Positions 43,290 through 51,462 of a DNA stretch of 54,145 bases are shown here, one piece after another (position 1 is the first letter of the stretch; each line of letters opens with the position of its first letter). Position numbers and translations under genes: made by a program. This stretch comes from JAIVHA01 sp965367295 (GTDB lineage: Bacteria > Pseudomonadota > Gammaproteobacteria > DSM-19610): assembly GCA_965367295.1 (NCBI GenBank), contig CBDUHN010000021.1, forward strand, positions 1 to 54,145. Reading direction: 5' to 3'. Under the pieces are notes generated by a model. That model was given only the letters and a program-made list of their open reading frames with translations. It did not search any database and was not told the DNA's origin.

Positions 43290-44000
43290 CTACACCACCA
43301 CGGGCAGGGATTCGAACAATACCGCTTCATGGGGCGATACCCGCGCTCGATAGGCCAGTGCTTCGACACCCCGGTCCAGCGATTCACGCAGGGTGCGGCC
43401 GTAGACAGGGTCGATGGCATCGGCCGGTCGTACCTCCATCACATCACCGCGCTGCACACAGAACAGGATCACGGCGCGATATCCCTGCTCCGCCATCAAC
43501 GCCAGTTCGCGCAGGTGCTTGCTGCCGCGGGTACTCACCGCATCGGGAAACAGGGCGATGCCATTATCGATGACGGCAGTGACATTCTTCACTTCCACAT
43601 AACAATCGGCATGGTATGCATGCCCCGCAAGCAACAGATCAATGCGGCTGTTCTCCTCACCGTAACGGACTTCCCTGCGCAGGGCATCGTAGCCCTGTAA
43701 CTCGGTGATGATGCCGTTTTCGATACCCTCCGCCACCAGCCGATTGGGCAGATGGGTGTTGATACCCACTGTGACCCCCGGCGCCACTTCCACCAGTTCC
43801 CAACTGTAGGCGTACTTGCGCCGCGGATTACCGGAATGGCTCAACCACACCCGGCTGCCGGGTTCGGCGCACCCCAGCATGGAACCGGTGTTGGGGGTAT
43901 GGGCGGTAATCCGTTCGCCATCGGCCAGGGTGATGTCAGCCAGAAAACGCTTGTAACGGCGGATCAGAATGCCTTCGGTGAGTGGTGTGTCGAATTGCAT
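43290..44000 (-). CDS. sfsA: SfsA family protein
   Basis: 236-residue SfsA protein, historically named for stimulation of sugar fermentation; structurally an OB-fold plus a PD-(D/E)XK-like nuclease domain. Landmarks: RRYKRFLADITLADGERI, HTPNTGSMLGC, VGINTHLPNRLV, and RIDLLLAG, with YVEVKNVTAV and FPDAVSTRGSKHL. The nuclease-like residues (Asp and E-x-K of DCYVEVKNVT) are intact. Biochemical role remains unclear. It is monocistronic and bracketed by REP-like palindromes on both sides. Confidence 0.95.
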   Translation of the reverse strand: MQFDTPLTEGILIRRYKRFLADITLADGERITAHTPNTGSMLGCAEPGSRVWLSHSGNPRRKYAYSWELVEVAPGVTVGINTHLPNRLVAEGIENGIITELQGYDALRREVRYGEENSRIDLLLAGHAYHADCYVEVKNVTAVIDNGIALFPDAVSTRGSKHLRELALMAEQGYRAVILFCVQRGDVMEVRPADAIDPVYGRTLRESLDRGVEALAYRARVSPHEAVLFESLPVVV

Positions 44001-44019
44001 CTACTGTCGTTTTCTCCGG

Positions 44020-44037
44020 GTCCGGATTCATTCGGAC
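44020..44037. repeat. Short REP-like palindrome upstream of sfsA
   Basis: GTCCGGATTCATTCGGAC. Same arms as the unit at 43272. It is 20 bases upstream of the sfsA start codon. Confidence 0.7.
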
Positions 44038-44175
44038 ATGGCGGGTATCCACCGGGACGGCAGGCGGCCTGCATTTGCCACTTTTGCCACCTGGTTCACG
44101 GTGCTATAGTCCCTGAAACCCCATAATAATCCGGTCTTTTTGCCGACCGCCGTCTCAAACCTAAGGAGTGACTCC

Positions 44176-44463
44176 ATGCCGATGCTGCGCACTACCCTGC
44201 TGGCCACTGCCCTGTTGTTTCCCGTTTTTACATGCCAGGCCGAAGTACTGGTGATCGATCATACCCAGCAGACCGCCACCATGAACAAACCGGGCAATGG
44301 CATGACCATGGGCGATGTGGAGGCCCGTTTCGGTGCCCCGCTGGAAAAACGTGCTGCAGTCGGCGAACCCCCCATTGCACAATGGGTCTATGACGGCTTC
44401 ATCGTCTACTTCGAATATGACCGGGTGATCCACTCCGTCGCCAGGCACGCCAGCCAGCCCTGA
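44176..44463 (+). CDS. Small exported protein, BamE/SmpA-like pattern
   Basis: 95-residue predicted periplasmic protein. ATG 44176 is fixed by an excellent AAGGAG five to eight bases upstream. Residues 1-22 form a signal peptide (MLRTTLLATALLFPVFTCQA) with cleavage after CQA; the Cys just before could suggest a lipobox, but the spacing is not convincing. The mature part reads GMTMGDVEARFGAP and WVYDGFIVYFEYDRVIHSV, the helix then beta-strand order of BamE/SmpA-like small domains. No closer family is recognised. It is monocistronic. Confidence 0.7.
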   Translation: MPMLRTTLLATALLFPVFTCQAEVLVIDHTQQTATMNKPGNGMTMGDVEARFGAPLEKRAAVGEPPIAQWVYDGFIVYFEYDRVIHSVARHASQP

Positions 44464-44568
44464 TTTCCCTGTAGTCGATGCGGTAGGCACCTTCATACCG
44501 GGCTGCTAGAATAGCGGCCCGGGCGTCATTACGCAGCCCCTTCCCCCGAATCAGTACTGGAGTTGAAC

Positions 44569-44934
44569 GTGGCGTTTATCCGTTGGTTTCTCGGCCGTGT
44601 CATTCTGTTTTTCGATTGGCTGACCACACCCCGTGGTGTCCATCGCAGTCCCGAGGCGCAGCAGGCCATCGATGCCCAGACCGCGGACCTGGCCCTGTAC
44701 CAGTTCCAGGCCTGCCCCTTCTGCGTCAAGGTACGCCGTGCCATCAAGCGGCTGAGCCTGCAGATCGAAACCCGAGATGCCAAACGCAATGACCAGGCCC
44801 GCCAGGAACTCCTCGATGGCGGTGGCGAACTCAAGGTGCCCTGCCTGCGCATCAGCGACGATCAGGGCAATGTGCGCTGGATGTATGAATCCTCCGATAT
44901 CATCCGCTATCTGGAAGAGCGTTTTCCCGCCTGA
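44569..44934 (+). CDS. Glutaredoxin-like protein with N-terminal hydrophobic segment
   Basis: 121-residue protein from GTG 44569, preferred because GGAG lies six bases before; TTG 44563 is in frame two codons earlier. Residues 3-17 (FIRWFLGRVILFFDWL) are a hydrophobic, possibly membrane-associated helix. A thioredoxin fold follows, with ALYQFQACPFCVKVRR giving the CPFC redox centre, KVPCL as the cis-Pro loop, and YESSDIIRYLEERF typical of glutaredoxin/GST N-domains. A glutathione-linked thiol reductase role is likely. The gene lies just upstream of the DAHP synthase and in the same direction. Confidence 0.88.
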   Translation: MAFIRWFLGRVILFFDWLTTPRGVHRSPEAQQAIDAQTADLALYQFQACPFCVKVRRAIKRLSLQIETRDAKRNDQARQELLDGGGELKVPCLRISDDQGNVRWMYESSDIIRYLEERFPA

Positions 44935-44993
44935 TGTACGCACTGTAGTCGTTTTTCCGTCGTAAAACGGCGACGCCGCTACCGCAAATTTTG

Positions 44994-45029
44994 TGTGATA
45001 CTCTCGGCAATCCCAGTTAGACCCGAGAG
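44994..45029 (+). promoter_or_regulatory. Extended -10 and inverted repeat before the DAHP synthase gene
   Basis: TGTGATACT (44994-45002) resembles an extended -10 element. CTCTCGG (45001-45007) and CCGAGAG (45023-45029) form an inverted repeat; the second arm overlaps the GAGAG ribosome-binding site. No good -35 is visible. Confidence 0.35.
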
Positions 45030-45036
45030 ACCCGCC

Positions 45037-46167
45037 ATGATCCTGATCCTCGCCCCGAACACGGACCCTCAGAGCGATGAGTACCGGCAGTTGATGTCGT
45101 ACCTGGAGCACCTGCCCAACATCCAGACCCGCCTGCACCAGGAAAGCGGCACCCAGCAGACGCTGACCGAACTCTATCTCATCGGCGACACCGCCTCGCT
45201 GGCCGTCGAAGACATGGAAAGCCTGCCCGCGGTGGAACGCGTGGTGCGCATATCCGAGGAATATCGTGTCCTGGGCCGACACCGGGATGACCGGCGCCCC
45301 ACCCACTTCGAATACAACGGCGTGCGCTTCGGACAGGACAACCTCAACATCTTTGCCGGACTGTGTGCCGTGAATACACCGGAGCACGTGGAAGCGATGA
45401 TGCGCGCCCTGCAGGCGCAGGGACAGGTCTGCACCCGCATGGGTGCCTACAAGCCTCGCACCAGCCCCTATTCCTTTCAGGGCTACGGCAAGCAATGCCT
45501 GCCCTACGTATTCGAACTGGCGGGCAAATACGGTATCAAGGTCATCGCCATGGAGGTCACCCACGAAAGTCACGTGGAGGAAATCAACGACGCCCTGCGA
45601 CAGACCGGCCACCCCACCGGCGTGATGCTGCAGATCGGTACCCGCAACACCCAGAATTTCGAACTGCTGAAATACGTAGGTCGCCAGCAGGAGTTTCCCG
45701 TGCTGCTGAAACGCGGCTTTGGTATCACCCTGGAAGAATCCCTCAACGCCGCGGAATACCTCGCCAGCGAGGGCAACCGTAACGTGGTGTTCGGACTGCG
45801 CGGCATGAAAACCAACATGGGCGACCCGCACCGCAACTTTGTCGACTTCGCCCATGTGCCCGTGGTGAAACGCCTGACCCGTATGCCCGTGTGCATCGAC
45901 CCGTCCCATTCGGTGGGTACCCGCGACCGCGGCCCCGATGGCATCCTCGATGTATTCCAGGTCACGGCCCAGGGCGTGATCGCCGGCGCCAACATGATCC
46001 TGGTGGACTTCCACCCGGAACCCGCCAAGGCGCTGGTGGACGGCCCGCAGGCGCTCACCCTGGACGAACTGGAGTACTTCCTGGAAGACGTACGCATCGC
46101 CCGTGAGGCCTATGAGGCACGGACGAAACTGGCCCGGGAACACCCCCTGCCGGAAGTGAACGAATAG
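45037..46167 (+). CDS. Divergent type I-beta DAHP synthase
   Basis: Probable 3-deoxy-D-arabino-heptulosonate 7-phosphate synthase (first shikimate step), 376 residues from ATG 45037. Residues 1-80 form a ferredoxin-like regulatory domain as in Thermotoga DAHP synthase; the barrel follows. GAYKPRTSPYSFQGYG (136-151), QIGTRNTQNFELL, VLLKRGF and IDPSHS are intact, and the Cys ligand is Cys110. However, the normally invariant GPCSVE reads GLCAVN, the ERG motif reads LRG, and the metal Glu (298 in Thermotoga) is Asp324 in ILVDFHPEP. It is therefore a divergent member, and activity is not assured. Aro genes are not nearby. Confidence 0.82.
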   Translation: MILILAPNTDPQSDEYRQLMSYLEHLPNIQTRLHQESGTQQTLTELYLIGDTASLAVEDMESLPAVERVVRISEEYRVLGRHRDDRRPTHFEYNGVRFGQDNLNIFAGLCAVNTPEHVEAMMRALQAQGQVCTRMGAYKPRTSPYSFQGYGKQCLPYVFELAGKYGIKVIAMEVTHESHVEEINDALRQTGHPTGVMLQIGTRNTQNFELLKYVGRQQEFPVLLKRGFGITLEESLNAAEYLASEGNRNVVFGLRGMKTNMGDPHRNFVDFAHVPVVKRLTRMPVCIDPSHSVGTRDRGPDGILDVFQVTAQGVIAGANMILVDFHPEPAKALVDGPQALTLDELEYFLEDVRIAREAYEARTKLAREHPLPEVNE

Positions 46168-46179
46168 GCCTTCCTCCCC

Positions 46180-46207
46180 CAGCAGGTCCGAAAATCAGGA
46201 CCTGCTG
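46180..46207 (+). terminator. Hairpin after the DAHP synthase gene
   Basis: CAGCAGGTCC (46180-46189) pairs perfectly with GGACCTGCTG (46198-46207), loop GAAAATCA. It starts 13 bases after the stop. There is no T-run, so factor-independent termination would be weak. Confidence 0.55.
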
Positions 46208-46266
46208 ACACCTCCCCTGCGGCCTGCTCAAATCGGACCTACACTAACAGGCATAGGAGGTGACCC

Positions 46267-46776
46267 ATGCGCATTTCCATGCTATTGCTGACAGTATTCC
46301 TGTTCACCCCCCCTGTTCTCGCAGAGGAAAAGGCACAATGGGTGCAGACGCCCTATGGTGAACAGAAGGTGGTGTTCGATTTCTATTTCGATGACCCGGA
46401 CAAGATCCACTTCGCCCTGTTCTGGATCCGCTCCCTGATGAATCCACTGATGGAGGCCCCTTACAATCAGGCCCCGGAATTCCTCGACCTCAAGGTCGTC
46501 ATCCACGGCACCGAGATCGTCACCCTGGCAAAACACAACTATGATCGCTACCGGGATGCCGTGGAGCGCATGCGCTATTACGCGCAGCTGGGCGTGGAGT
46601 TCAAGGTCTGCGCCCTGGCGGCGGCTGATTTCGGTTATCACCTGGATGACTTCCAGGACTTCGTACAGATGGTGCCCTCGGCCTTTACCGAACTGGCCCA
46701 CTGGCAACTGGAGGGCTTTGCGCTGATCACGCCGCAGATACTGGAGAAGAAGTTTGCCGTGGATGAGATTCGCTGA
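46267..46776 (+). CDS. Periplasmic DsrE/DsrF-like protein
   Basis: 169-residue exported DsrE-family protein. AGGAGGTGA precedes ATG 46267. A signal peptide (MRISMLLLTVFLFTPPVLA) is followed by a DsrE-like domain: KVVFDFYFDDPDKIHFALFW, LKVVIHGTEIVTLAKH, and GVEFKVCALAAADFGYHLDD, where the conserved Cys lies at the family position. DsrE proteins carry sulfur as persulfides in sulfur oxidisers; periplasmic paralogues are known in many environmental gammaproteobacteria but are not characterised. No dsr, sox or tus genes are adjacent, so a direct sulfur oxidation role is inference only. Confidence 0.8.
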   Translation: MRISMLLLTVFLFTPPVLAEEKAQWVQTPYGEQKVVFDFYFDDPDKIHFALFWIRSLMNPLMEAPYNQAPEFLDLKVVIHGTEIVTLAKHNYDRYRDAVERMRYYAQLGVEFKVCALAAADFGYHLDDFQDFVQMVPSAFTELAHWQLEGFALITPQILEKKFAVDEIR

Positions 46777-46979
46777 ATCCTGGAATGCGGCCCTCTGATT
46801 TGGCGACGGCAGGTGCACATTCATTCGTGGCGGCAGCGAACCCGGCAGGCATTCCCGATGTCCATTTGAATAGAGAACTTTGATTTATTGCTGGAACGTC
46901 CTTGCGAGGTAACGGGATCGTGAAACGAAACAAAGCCTCTATAGGCCGTTCCGTTACAGCAGCATCACAGGTGCCCCTT

Positions 46980-47492
46980 ATGTATCGACCGGATTCTGGA
47001 ATATACAGCACGATCACGGGCTTGTTATTACTGGCCTGGTGCCTGCCGGCCGCCGCCCTGGAGGTATACCGCTGGACGGACGCACAGGGTATCGTGCAGT
47101 TCAGCGAGGCTCCGCCTGCGGACCCGCAAATACCCTTCCAGACCCTGCAACTGGAATACACCGGCAGCAGCATCGTCCCGAACCGGGTGAACAATGTCCT
47201 GCGGGTGGCCCGTCACCTGGAGGCCAGCCGTCTGGCCCGGGAACAGGCGCGGACCGAAGCCCACCAGGCCGCGCAGGAAGTTGAACGCCAGGTGCGCCTG
47301 GCCGAGGAGCAGGCAACCCCGGCACCGGCAACTCTGTATCCAGGCTATTACCCACGCCCTTTTTATCCCCACCCGCTGCCGCCCCGTCACATGCCCGCGC
47401 CTCGATGGGTACCACCTCCCGGCTATCGGCCACCTCGCCCTCCGGCCGTTCCCACCAGCGACCCGGCCGTGGCCTGGGGTGGCAGGCGTTAA
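46980..47492 (+). CDS. DUF4124-domain exported protein
   Basis: 170-residue protein from ATG 46980. An N-terminal signal peptide (YSTITGLLLLAWCLPAAA) is followed by a DUF4124 domain (LEVYRWTDAQGIVQFSEAPP). A coiled Arg/Glu/Ala-rich stretch (residues of about 80-115) and then a Pro/Tyr-rich tail (YPGYYPRPFYPHPLPPRHMP) follow. DUF4124 is common in envelope proteins of beta- and gammaproteobacteria and may bind peptidoglycan-associated ligands; its function is unknown. The tail is likely disordered. An in-frame GTG/ATG further upstream (46902) would add residues before the signal and is unlikely. Confidence 0.75.
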   Translation: MYRPDSGIYSTITGLLLLAWCLPAAALEVYRWTDAQGIVQFSEAPPADPQIPFQTLQLEYTGSSIVPNRVNNVLRVARHLEASRLAREQARTEAHQAAQEVERQVRLAEEQATPAPATLYPGYYPRPFYPHPLPPRHMPAPRWVPPPGYRPPRPPAVPTSDPAVAWGGRR

Positions 47493-47850
47493 TTCCCTGC
47501 AGCGAAAATCGATACCCCCTCTCGCCGCCAACCCTCGCGGCCGAAACGGGGTCGAGGGGTATCCCTGCAAGCCTCTGGACATATAGACCCGGAAACCCTG
47601 GTTGCCTCCCACCAATATCCCCGGGAAAGGGGCAGTAAGAAGAACGGAGGCATCTCTATGGCTTCCAGGTTACTCCCCGGACAAAAAACAATGCCCCTCT
47701 TCTTGGAGAAAGGACGATCTCCCTGCCGCGCCAATGACCAGCCGATGATCATTTCGCCACGGCCCTGTGCCCATCCGGGCAAAGATTCCCAACACCCTGC
47801 CAGGCATGTAAAATTCCCGCCTTTATGACCTTCATCGGAGCAGTAGCGCA
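47493..47850. other. Gap with a possible miniature element
   Basis: 358 bases without a supported gene. GATACCCC (47511-47518) pairs with GGGGTATC (47556-47563), and TCCCTGCA occurs on both sides (47494-47501 and 47562-47569). The rest is featureless apart from the yebC-family promoter region (TAAAAT near 47812). Confidence 0.45.
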
Positions 47851-48567
47851 ATGGGCAGAGCCTATCAGAATCGAAAAGAGTCCATGGCCAAGACGTCCGA
47901 CGCCAAAGCGAAGGTCTACAGCAAATACGGTCGTGAGATCTATGTCTGTGCCAAGGCGGGCGGCGTCGACCCCGACGGCAATCTCGCGTTGCGGGGCCTC
48001 ATCGACCGGGCCAAGAAGGACCAGGTACCGACCCATGTGATCGAAAAAGCGCTCGCCAAGGCCAAGGGCGGTGGTGGCGAGGATTTCTCCCCCGCCCTGT
48101 ACGAGGGCTTTGGTCCCGGTGGCTGCATGGTGCTGGTCGACTGTCTCACCGACAATCCCAATCGCACCTTCGGCGATGTACGCCTGTGTTTCACCAAGAC
48201 CAAATCCAAAATCGGCACCACGGGTAGCGTCAGCCATATGTTTGATCATGCCTGTATCCTGGTCTTCAAGGGTGACGATGAAGAGGAAGCCCTGGAAGCC
48301 CTGCTGACGGCGGATGTGGATGTCACCGACATTGAAAACGAAGACGGCAAGATCACCGTATTCGCACCGCACACCGAATACTTCAAGGCCAGGCAGGCAT
48401 TAATCGATGCCTTTGGCGAGATTGATTTTGAAGTGGACGAGATCCAGTACCTGCCGAAGATGTCGACACCGGTTTCCGGTGACGACGTGGCCATGTTCGA
48501 TAAATTCCTGGATATGCTCAATGACCTGGATGACGTGCAGAACGTCTATCACGACGCCGAATTCTGA
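47851..48567 (+). CDS. YebC/PmpR-family protein (YeeN-like)
   Basis: 238-residue YebC/TACO1-family protein. It begins MGRAYQNRKESMAKTSDAKA, and GPGGCMVLVDCLTDNPNRT and GTTGSVSHMFDH match the family. The N-terminus and the acidic C-terminus (DLDDVQNVYHDAEF) resemble E. coli YeeN more than YebC. Family members were described as transcription factors; recent work shows a ribosome-associated role relieving stalling at polyproline. It has a basic first domain and two acidic domains. Monocistronic. Confidence 0.9.
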   Translation: MGRAYQNRKESMAKTSDAKAKVYSKYGREIYVCAKAGGVDPDGNLALRGLIDRAKKDQVPTHVIEKALAKAKGGGGEDFSPALYEGFGPGGCMVLVDCLTDNPNRTFGDVRLCFTKTKSKIGTTGSVSHMFDHACILVFKGDDEEEALEALLTADVDVTDIENEDGKITVFAPHTEYFKARQALIDAFGEIDFEVDEIQYLPKMSTPVSGDDVAMFDKFLDMLNDLDDVQNVYHDAEF

Positions 48568-48582
48568 AGGGGCCATCCAACA

Positions 48583-48614
48583 CCCCCTCTTCCTCCGGGA
48601 GAGGGACAGGCTGA
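48583..48614. repeat. CCCTCTCCC-type repeat, copy 4
   Basis: CCCCCTCTTCC pairs with GGGAGAGGG, followed by ACAGGCTGAGGG, the same order (reversed) as in the copy at 10227. It lies 16 bases after the yeeN-like gene, between two convergent genes. Confidence 0.65.
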
Positions 48615-48620
48615 GGGTTA

Positions 48621-49142
48621 TCAGCCTTTCCCTGACGTCCTCACCTTCACCCGGTTATTGGTGTCCCGGCTCTGGCGAATGAGTTCATCATGTTCAATGG
48701 CCATAGCTGATTTGGCCAGCCGGTCATAGAGGACCACGTTCACCGTAGCCGCCAGATTCAAACAGCCAACGGTAGGCACATAGACCACGGCATCAGACCG
48801 GTCGATCAGCTCCTGACCAAGTGTGCCATCTTCGGGACCGAACACATAAAAGGCCCGCTCCGGATGCGAATAGCCGGTCAGTGGAGTCGCCCCCTCCGCC
48901 AGCTCCACGCATACCAGTTGCGCCCCTTCGGGAATGTGATCCAGCAGACATGCCACGCCGGATAACGGGATATTACGATGTACGGCCTTGGTGTCGGTAT
49001 TGAACTGCGCAGCCCGGTCATACCGTTGCCCTGTATACAGCACCGCATCGACACCGAAACAGCCGGCGGCACGCATCACGGAGCCTACATTGGCGGGACT
49101 CTTTGGATTGAGCAAGCCGATGGTGATCTGGGGTTCTTTCAT
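48621..49142 (-). CDS. TrmH/SpoU-family RNA methyltransferase
   Basis: 173-residue SPOUT methyltransferase, with the deep trefoil-knot motifs NVGSVMRAAGCFG (motif 1), FYVFGPEDGTLG (motif 2) and LNLAATVNVVLYD (motif 3). It lacks an N-terminal substrate-binding extension, so it is the minimal type. 2'-O-ribose methylation of tRNA or rRNA with SAM is expected; the site cannot be assigned. It lies 18 bases downstream of fghA in the same direction and is probably the last gene of that transcript. Confidence 0.88.
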   Translation of the reverse strand: MKEPQITIGLLNPKSPANVGSVMRAAGCFGVDAVLYTGQRYDRAAQFNTDTKAVHRNIPLSGVACLLDHIPEGAQLVCVELAEGATPLTGYSHPERAFYVFGPEDGTLGQELIDRSDAVVYVPTVGCLNLAATVNVVLYDRLAKSAMAIEHDELIRQSRDTNNRVKVRTSGKG

Positions 49143-49160
49143 GAGTGCTCGAGTGGAACC

Positions 49161-49997
49161 TTATCCTCGCAGCGCCTTCGCGTGATACGCCAGATGCTCA
49201 CCAATGAAGGTGGCGATGAAATGATAGCTGTGGTCATACCCTTCCTGCATGCGCAGGGTAAGGGAGCCACCCTGCGCCGCATAGGCCGCCTGCAGGTCCT
49301 GCGGGAACAGCTGTTCGGCCAGGAACTCGTCATTGGTGCCCTGGTCGATCAATACCGGCATGGCCTTGTGGCCAGCCTTGACCAGCTCCGTTGCATCGTA
49401 GGCTTCCCACTGTTTGCGATCCTCGCCCAGGTAGGCGCCGAAACAACCCTCGCCCCAGGGACTTTTCACCGGATGGCAGATGGGCGAAAAGGCGGATACC
49501 GAACGGTAGGCACCGGCCTCCTTCAGGGCGCAGATCAGCGCACCATGACCACCCATGGAATGGCCGCTGATGGATTTGACGCCGGGCAACAGCGGCAGGT
49601 GGGCCTCGACCAGCGCCGGCAGCTCTTGGGTGACGTAGTCATACATCCGGTAATGTGCGGCCCAGGGCGCCTGGGTGGCGTTGACATAAAAACCGGCGCC
49701 CTGGCCAAGATCGTAGCGGCCCGGTTCATCGGCCACATCGTCACCGCGGGGGCTGGTGTCCGGAAAGATCAGCGCCAGCCCGAGTTCCGCGGCATAGCGT
49801 TGCGCGCCGGCCTTGGTGCGGACATTGTCATCGGTACAGGTAAGGCCTGACAGCCAGTAGACGGCGGGCACCTTATGCGTTTCCGCCTGCGGCGGCAGGT
49901 ACACGGAAAAGGTCATGGTACAGTTGCAACTGCTGGAGGCGTGCTGATAGCGATTCAGCCAGCCACCGGATTCCTTGATGCTTTCGATCTGCTTCAT
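49161..49997 (-). CDS. fghA: S-formylglutathione hydrolase
   Basis: 278-residue esterase D family enzyme hydrolysing S-formylglutathione to formate and glutathione, the second step of formaldehyde oxidation. The alpha/beta hydrolase triad is visible: Ser in SGHSMGGHGAL, Asp in IDQGTNDEFL, and His in GYDHSYHF. YQHASSSCNCTMTFSVYLPP and WLSGLTCTDDNV are family landmarks. It follows adhC by 71 bases containing a REP-like hairpin. Confidence 0.95.
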   Translation of the reverse strand: MKQIESIKESGGWLNRYQHASSSCNCTMTFSVYLPPQAETHKVPAVYWLSGLTCTDDNVRTKAGAQRYAAELGLALIFPDTSPRGDDVADEPGRYDLGQGAGFYVNATQAPWAAHYRMYDYVTQELPALVEAHLPLLPGVKSISGHSMGGHGALICALKEAGAYRSVSAFSPICHPVKSPWGEGCFGAYLGEDRKQWEAYDATELVKAGHKAMPVLIDQGTNDEFLAEQLFPQDLQAAYAAQGGSLTLRMQEGYDHSYHFIATFIGEHLAYHAKALRG

Positions 49998-50032
49998 AGT
50001 CTCTACTCGTTCGCGGACAGGTTCGCGGTTTT

Positions 50033-50060
50033 TGTAGGTGCGAATGAGCTCGCACCTACA
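50033..50060. repeat. REP-like perfect hairpin between adhC and fghA
   Basis: TGTAGGTGCGA (50033-50043) pairs with TCGCACCTACA (50050-50060), loop ATGAGC. It extends the same ends (TGTAGGT) as the unit at 43272. Inside the adhC-fghA transcript it could stabilise the upstream adhC mRNA. Confidence 0.85.
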
Positions 50061-50068
50061 GCGGCATC

Positions 50069-51178
50069 TCAGAAAATAATCACCGAACGGATGCTTTCGC
50101 CACTGTGCATCAGGTCGAACGCACGGTTGATATCCTCCAGCGGCATGGTATGGGTCACCATCCTGTCCAGCTCGATTTCACCACTCATATAGCGATCCAC
50201 ATAGCCCGGCAGTTCCGTACGCCCCTTCACACCGCCGAACGCGCTGCCCTTCCAGGTGCGGCCGGTGACCAGCTGGAACGGACGGGTGCAGATTTCCTGA
50301 CCGGCACCGGCCACCCCGATGATGGTGGACACACCCCAGCCTATATGGGTGCATTCCAGCGCCTCGCGCATCACGTGCACATTGCCGATACATTCGAAGG
50401 AATAGTCGACGCCACCCTTGGTCATTTCCACGATGGCCTCGGTCACGCTGCCGCTAAGCTCCTTCGGATTGATGAAATCCGTCGCACCCAGTGCCTTGGC
50501 CATGGTCCATTTGTCGGGATTGATGTCCACGGCGATGATCCGTTTCGCCTTCGCCATCACCGCGCCCTGGATACAGGACAGGCCGATGCCGCCGAGACCG
50601 AACACCGCCACCGTGGAACCGGGCTCCACCTTGGCGGTATTGACCACCGCACCGATGCCGGTGGTTACGCCACAACCCAGCAGGCAGACCTTGTCCAGCG
50701 GGGCAGCCTTATTGATCTTCGCCAGGGCGATTTCCGGCACCACGGTATATTCGGAGAAGGTCGAGCAGCCCATGTAGTGATAGATGGGTTTGCCGTTCAT
50801 GGAAAAACGCCGTGTACCATCGGGCATGAACCCGGTCCAGACCGTGGAGGCAATGGACTGGCACAGGTTGGTTTTGGTGGAATGACAGTATTCACACACA
50901 CCGCATTCGGGGATGTACAGCGGGATGACATGATCACCCGGTTTCAGGTCCTTCACACCCGGGCCGCACTCCACCACCTCGCAGCCGCCCTCGTGACCCA
51001 GCACCACCGGGAACACACCTTCCGGGTCATCACCCGACAGGGTGAAGGCATCGGTATGGCAAACGCCAGAGGCGATCACCTTGAGCAACACCTCGCCTTC
51101 CTTCGGACCTTCCACATCGATCATTTCAATGGACAGGGGCTTTTTGGCTTCCCATGCAACGGCGGCTTTTGATTTCAT
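50069..51178 (-). CDS. adhC: S-(hydroxymethyl)glutathione dehydrogenase (class III ADH)
   Basis: 369-residue zinc-dependent dehydrogenase oxidising S-hydroxymethylglutathione to S-formylglutathione with NAD. AAGGAAG lies six bases before ATG 51178. Catalytic zinc ligands are in GVCHTDAFTLSG and VLGHEGGCEV, structural zinc in the Cys cluster CGVCEYCHSTKTNLC, and the dinucleotide site is FGLGGIGLSC. The C-terminus (GRTWKGSAFGGVKGRTELP) is the class III hallmark. It is the first gene of the adhC-fghA pathway. Confidence 0.96.
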   Translation of the reverse strand: MKSKAAVAWEAKKPLSIEMIDVEGPKEGEVLLKVIASGVCHTDAFTLSGDDPEGVFPVVLGHEGGCEVVECGPGVKDLKPGDHVIPLYIPECGVCEYCHSTKTNLCQSIASTVWTGFMPDGTRRFSMNGKPIYHYMGCSTFSEYTVVPEIALAKINKAAPLDKVCLLGCGVTTGIGAVVNTAKVEPGSTVAVFGLGGIGLSCIQGAVMAKAKRIIAVDINPDKWTMAKALGATDFINPKELSGSVTEAIVEMTKGGVDYSFECIGNVHVMREALECTHIGWGVSTIIGVAGAGQEICTRPFQLVTGRTWKGSAFGGVKGRTELPGYVDRYMSGEIELDRMVTHTMPLEDINRAFDLMHSGESIRSVIIF

Positions 51179-51462
51179 CGGAGACTTCCTTACTGGTGGA
51201 ACATGATTTGTGACGGCATCACGCGATTCGCACAATCGGTATTGCAGGAGATCTGCGCGGCGGGCGCAACAGCGTGAAACAACGGGGTGGGCAGCATAGA
51301 GCCTCGCTTCGACGGGTGTCAATGCGCATGGGTGGCCATGCCCCGCGAGACGGGCACCGGATGCGCCAGCCATAAACAGGCATCAGTAATGCGAGTTATC
51401 GAGGCACCATGCGGTGAAATGGTTTCGATTTGATCTGACGCCAAAGACGAGGCCTGTTCCAG

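Noticed and set aside
44551..46143. 530-residue open frame on the minus strand
   Set aside because: It is antisense to the glutaredoxin and DAHP synthase genes, which have clear family motifs. The frame is a codon-bias shadow.
47489..47851. 120-residue minus-strand frame
   Set aside because: Crosses an inverted repeat, has no ribosome-binding site, and its composition is unlike coding sequence.
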